Assembly: GCA_041493345.1 (NCBI GenBank)
Contig: JBGPYQ010000130.1
Location: 1-9,111, forward strand
Reading direction: 5' to 3'
Source: VBDM01 sp041493345
Lineage (GTDB): Bacteria > Pseudomonadota > Gammaproteobacteria > Burkholderiales > SG8-39
Length of the DNA stretch: 9,111 nucleotides
Both the position numbers and the translations under genes were made by a program. This document shows, in pieces, positions 6,290 through 9,111 of the stretch. The notes under the pieces were generated by a model. It ran no database searches and was not told the DNA's origin. It worked only from the letters and a program-made list of their open reading frames with translations. Every line of letters starts with the position of its first letter. Within the stretch, counting starts at the first letter, position 1.

Positions 6290-7510
6290 ATGTCGACAAA
6301 ATCACCTCTGTTCCTGATGGCGGCCGCCCTGTTGTACCCTGCGCTCTTTGCCCGCGGACAGGAGTTGCCCGAGGGAAAGGGAAAGGAATGGGTCGTTGCG
6401 CAGTGCACCAGCTGCCATCAGTTCCGCGCCGGTTCCGGATACACGTCACAGGGCTGGAACACGGTCATGCGAATGATGGTGAATCACGGTGCGCCGATTC
6501 CGAAGGATCAGATTGCCCCGATCACGGAGTACCTGATCAAGAATTTCCCGGAAAAATCCAAGCCCGCCGGCGTGGTGCTTCCGGGGCCCGTCAAGGTGTC
6601 GATGAAGGAGTGGCAAGCGCCCACGCCCGGGTCGCGGCCGCACGATCCGCTGGCAACCCGGGACGGATCGCTCTGGTACACGGGCCAGATGGCCAACGTG
6701 CTCGGCCGGGTCGATCCGAAGACCGGCAAGATCAGGGAATACCCCCTCAAGACGCCTCACTCCGGGCCGCACGGTCTGGTCGAGGACACGGGCGGCAACA
6801 TCTGGTACACCGGAAACACCGGGGCGTTGATCGGCAAGCTCGACCCCAAGACGGGCGCGGTCACCGAGTACCCGATGCCGGACCCGAACGCGAAGGACCC
6901 GCACACGCTGATCTTCGACAAGAGCGGGATTCTGTGGTTTACGGTGCAAAACGCCAACCGAATCGGACGGCTCGACCCGAAGTCGGGCGAGATCAAGCTG
7001 CTCACGCCGCCGACGCCGAAATCGCGCCCCTATGGCATGGCGCTGGACTCCAAGGGCACCTTGTTCGTCGTCCAGTTCGGCACCAACAAGGTCGCGAGGG
7101 TCGATCCGAAGACGCTGCAAATTCGCGAGTACACCTTGCCGGATCCGGCATCCCGCCCGCGGCGCCTGACGATCACGAGCGACGACATCATCTGGTACTC
7201 CGACTATTCGCGCGGATACCTGGGCCGTCTCGACCCCGCGACCGGCAAGGTGACCGAATGGCCGTCTCCAAGCGGGCCAAAATCCGCGCCCTACGGCATC
7301 TCGACGATCAACGACATCATCTGGTACAGCGAGTCCGAATCGAAGCCGAACATGGTTGTGCGCTTCGATCCCAAGACCGCGAAATTCCAGAGTTGGGCCA
7401 TCCCGGGCGGCGGCAACATCGTGCGCAACACCTCGGTCACGACAGACGGCAACTTCGTGCTGGCCAACAGCCTGGTCAATGCGGTGACCCTGGTCACGAT
7501 CTCGAAGTGA
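6290..7510 (+). CDS. Secreted c-type cytochrome fused to a seven-bladed Vgb-like beta-propeller
   Basis: A 406-residue protein with a Sec-type signal peptide (residues 1 to about 23, hydrophobic LFLMAAALLYPALF). A small cytochrome c domain follows with haem motif CTSCH (39-43) and Met60/62/63 as possible axial ligands. From about 118 there are seven repeats with W/F-x-T/S and GRxDPKTGKI-like cores, beginning near residues 128, 171, 215, 258, 301, 344 and 389, a period of 43-45 that fits a closed seven-bladed propeller like streptogramin lyase Vgb. The His of the PH motif is kept in blades 1-3 but is Tyr or Arg in 4-6, and the WFTE glutamate is absent, so streptogramin lyase activity is unlikely. 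The ATG at 6290 has GGAG five bases upstream (6281-6284); the in-frame ATG at 6212 lacks one and would mask the signal peptide. Likely a periplasmic electron-transfer or binding partner of the preceding amidohydrolase. Confidence 0.88.
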   Translation: MSTKSPLFLMAAALLYPALFARGQELPEGKGKEWVVAQCTSCHQFRAGSGYTSQGWNTVMRMMVNHGAPIPKDQIAPITEYLIKNFPEKSKPAGVVLPGPVKVSMKEWQAPTPGSRPHDPLATRDGSLWYTGQMANVLGRVDPKTGKIREYPLKTPHSGPHGLVEDTGGNIWYTGNTGALIGKLDPKTGAVTEYPMPDPNAKDPHTLIFDKSGILWFTVQNANRIGRLDPKSGEIKLLTPPTPKSRPYGMALDSKGTLFVVQFGTNKVARVDPKTLQIREYTLPDPASRPRRLTITSDDIIWYSDYSRGYLGRLDPATGKVTEWPSPSGPKSAPYGISTINDIIWYSESESKPNMVVRFDPKTAKFQSWAIPGGGNIVRNTSVTTDGNFVLANSLVNAVTLVTISK

Positions 7511-7630
7511 AGTGAAGAAAACGTAGAATTTCTGGCGGGCCCTGGCGAGGCTCGGCGAGTCAGGGCTTTCCGCACCAACATCGCCCAGGGCTGCGTCAAC
7601 AAGTCCGCATAAGGTTTTTTCCCATCGGAG

Positions 7631-7659
7631 CGCGGCGGCTTGACCGCCGCGTTTTTTTT
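7631..7659 (+). terminator. Strong Rho-independent terminator
   Basis: CGCGGCGG (7631-7638) pairs perfectly with CCGCCGCG (7644-7651) around the five-base loop CTTGA, followed at once by eight T residues (7652-7659). This is a textbook intrinsic terminator, 120 bases after the cytochrome-propeller stop codon, and should end the amidohydrolase/cytochrome transcript. The 120 bases before it hold no gene but contain GC-rich complementary segments, such as GCCCTG (7539-7544) with CAGGGC (7561-7566). Confidence 0.9.
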
Positions 7660-7670
7660 GAGATTACAAT
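7640..7670 (+). promoter_or_regulatory. Candidate sigma70-type promoter overlapping the terminator
   Basis: TTGACC at 7640-7645 (one mismatch to the -35 consensus) lies in the loop and right arm of the terminator hairpin. TACAAT at 7665-7670 (one mismatch to the -10 consensus) lies just after the T tract. The spacing is 19 bases, a little long. A transcript would start near 7677 and give about 30 bases of leader before the ATG at 7707, re-starting transcription right after termination. Based on motif match only. Confidence 0.4.
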
Positions 7671-7706
7671 TCAGCGTTGACCGCGCCAGAACCCGACGCC
7701 CGAACC

Positions 7707-8708
7707 ATGATCCACGGCATCGACATCCACACCCACATCGTTCCCGAGCGGTTCCCCGCGTATGCCGGCAGCGGCCGCAATGTTCCCTGGCCGAGCATGG
7801 CGCACGACGGCTGCGGCCACGCGCAGGTGATGATTTCCGGAAAGAACTACCGCACCGTTTCTTTTGCCAGCTGGAGCACGGCCGAGCGCGTCAAGGACAT
7901 GGACGGCATGCATATCGCGCGGCAGACGCTGTCGCCCATGCCGGAGCTGCTTTCCTACTGGTTGCCGCTCGCCGACGCCCAGGTCATGTGCCGCCACCTC
8001 AACGACACGATCGCCGGGATGATTGCCGCGGCGCCGGCGCGATTTTCCGGTCTCGGCGCCGTGCCGCTTCAGGACGTCGATGCGGCCGTGGCGGAACTCG
8101 AATTCATCGTCATGGAATTGAAGCTGTCCGGCGTGGAGATCGGGTCCCACGTCAGCGGCGTCTCGATCGGCGATCCCCGGTTCGATCCGTTCTTCTCGGC
8201 CGTGGAAACCTGGGGCGCGGCGGTGTTCGTGCATGCGCTTCGGCCCGCGGGCAAGGACCGTCTGATCGGGCCGGCTCAGCTCGAGCAGGTGGTCGCATTC
8301 CCGGGCGACATCGGGCTCGCCGCCGCGTCGCTGGTGACCGGCGGCATGCTCGAGCGCCACCCGAAACTTCGCGTCGCGCTGTCGCACGGCGGCGGTGCTT
8401 TCGCGATGATGCTGCCGCGCCTTGAGCACGGCTGGAAGGCGGCGCCGGCGATCAGGGAGGCGATCCCGCGCGCGCCTTCGGAATACGCACGCCGCCTCTG
8501 GTGCGATACCCTGGTCTACGATCCGCACTCGCTGCGCCACGTGCTGCGGACTTTCGGCGACGACCGCGTCATGATCGGTACGGACTATCCTTTCGCCATC
8601 CGTGATACCGATCCGCACGCTTCGATCGACGCGATCTCGCCCGACGCCGCGCTTGCCGCGGCGCTGCGCGAAGGCAACGCGCGCCGGTTTCTCGGCTTGG
8701 ACGCCTGA
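7707..8708 (+). CDS. ACMSD-like metal-dependent decarboxylase/hydrolase (amidohydrolase_2 family)
   Basis: A 333-residue cytosolic protein (no signal peptide) of the family containing 2-amino-3-carboxymuconate-6-semialdehyde decarboxylase (ACMSD) and zinc or manganese aromatic-acid decarboxylases. Metal ligands are His8 and His10 (IDIHTH), His176 (VFVHAL), His227 (LSHGGG) and Asp293 (GTDYPF), each one less than the His9/11/177/228 and Asp294 I recall for the 334-residue Pseudomonas fluorescens enzyme. Its two substrate-carboxylate arginines, Arg51 and Arg239, also have partners in Arg49 (GKNYRTV) and Arg238 (MLPRLEHGW). PLQDVD and PPSEY-like APSEYARR are further family marks. No genes for 3-hydroxyanthranilate cleavage are nearby, so ACMSD itself is not claimed; decarboxylation of another carboxylated muconate or aromatic acid is likely. 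The ATG at 7707 is preferred because the protein then starts just before the first barrel strand; a TTG at 7677 adds ten residues. Neither has a clear ribosome binding site. Confidence 0.87.
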   Translation: MIHGIDIHTHIVPERFPAYAGSGRNVPWPSMAHDGCGHAQVMISGKNYRTVSFASWSTAERVKDMDGMHIARQTLSPMPELLSYWLPLADAQVMCRHLNDTIAGMIAAAPARFSGLGAVPLQDVDAAVAELEFIVMELKLSGVEIGSHVSGVSIGDPRFDPFFSAVETWGAAVFVHALRPAGKDRLIGPAQLEQVVAFPGDIGLAAASLVTGGMLERHPKLRVALSHGGGAFAMMLPRLEHGWKAAPAIREAIPRAPSEYARRLWCDTLVYDPHSLRHVLRTFGDDRVMIGTDYPFAIRDTDPHASIDAISPDAALAAALREGNARRFLGLDA

Positions 8709-8749
8709 GCGGCACCGGAACCCTGTAGTCAAATTGAACGGAGGAAAAC

Positions 8750-9111
8750 ATGAACGATGATCAAACTGTGCCCGCGGCGGACGGCAGCTCGCGCCGTCGG
8801 TTCGTGGTGTCAGGCGCCGCGGGGATCGCCGCGACGCTGCTTGCTGAAAATTCGCTTGCGCAGGCGCCGAGTCGGCCGACCGCGGGCAGCGCCGTCGTCG
8901 TGGGCGCCGAGCACTACGCGATCAAACGCGTGGGCGCCGAAAGCGTGCGGCTCTTTCTTTGGCGCAAGCGGCTGCGCGAAACTCCGGCCGGCGGCGATAA
9001 AGGCACGATTCTTTTCGTGCACGGCTCCTCGGTCCCCTCCACGCCGGTATTCGACCTGCAGCTGCCGGGGCGGCCTGACGCCTCGACCATGGACACCTTC
9101 GCGCGCTACGG
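8750..9111 (+). CDS. Tat-exported alpha/beta hydrolase, 3' end cut by window
   Basis: The frame is open from the ATG at 8750 to the window end, showing about 120 residues. A strong ribosome binding site GGAGG (8740-8744) lies five bases upstream. The N-terminus is a clear Tat signal: SSRRRFV (13-19), an alanine-rich hydrophobic stretch and a likely cleavage after AQA (37-39). The mature part has a beta-strand followed by ILFVHGSS (87-94); the HG step is typical of the oxyanion-hole loop of alpha/beta hydrolases. The nucleophile elbow and His lie beyond the window, so the family call rests on this motif and layout. It follows the ACMSD-like gene by 41 bases, probably in the same transcript, and would be a periplasmic esterase or lactonase-like enzyme; the substrate is unknown. 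Confidence 0.75.
   Translation, partial: MNDDQTVPAADGSSRRRFVVSGAAGIAATLLAENSLAQAPSRPTAGSAVVVGAEHYAIKRVGAESVRLFLWRKRLRETPAGGDKGTILFVHGSSVPSTPVFDLQLPGRPDASTMDTFARY

Noticed and set aside
6290..7510. Streptogramin (virginiamycin B) resistance lyase
   Set aside because: Repeat architecture fits Vgb, but the expected His/Glu pattern in the later blades is missing and a haem domain is fused in front.

Overview
The window is GC-rich chromosomal DNA from a proteobacterium, most likely a betaproteobacterium. That is an inference from the pepN sequence, the GC-rich codon use and the kinds of catabolic genes present; there is no rRNA or other marker to confirm it. Eight protein genes are visible, seven on the plus strand and one on the minus strand, in three blocks.

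Block 1 (1-2181) is the 3' five-sixths of pepN, a cytosolic M1-family zinc aminopeptidase and an ordinary housekeeping gene. Its stop codon overlaps that of a convergent gene on the minus strand.

Block 2 (2178-4564) centres on two FlK-like hotdog thioesterases transcribed head to head from a gap of about 55 bp. The plus-strand copy leads a very tight operon (gaps of 1 and 3 bases) with an L-aspartate-dehydrogenase-like oxidoreductase and an RraA / class II pyruvate-aldolase-family protein. All four keep the catalytic residues expected of their families. The order suggests a small catabolic module working on a CoA thioester, an amino (or imino) acid and an oxo-acid that ends at pyruvate. The true substrate cannot be read from the sequence.

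Block 3 (4718-end) looks mainly extracytoplasmic: a Tat-exported amidohydrolase, a secreted protein joining a c-type cytochrome domain to a seven-bladed Vgb-like beta-propeller, then a strong intrinsic terminator with a candidate promoter built into it. An ACMSD-type metal-dependent decarboxylase/hydrolase and a Tat-exported alpha/beta hydrolase (cut by the window end) follow. Two amidohydrolases, a haem protein and a hydrolase together suggest breakdown of an aromatic, cyclic or ester compound with periplasmic steps.

No tRNA, rRNA, CRISPR array, insertion sequence, phage gene or attachment site was seen. No stretch longer than 200 bases lacks a gene; the largest gap (7511-7706) holds the terminator and candidate promoter.
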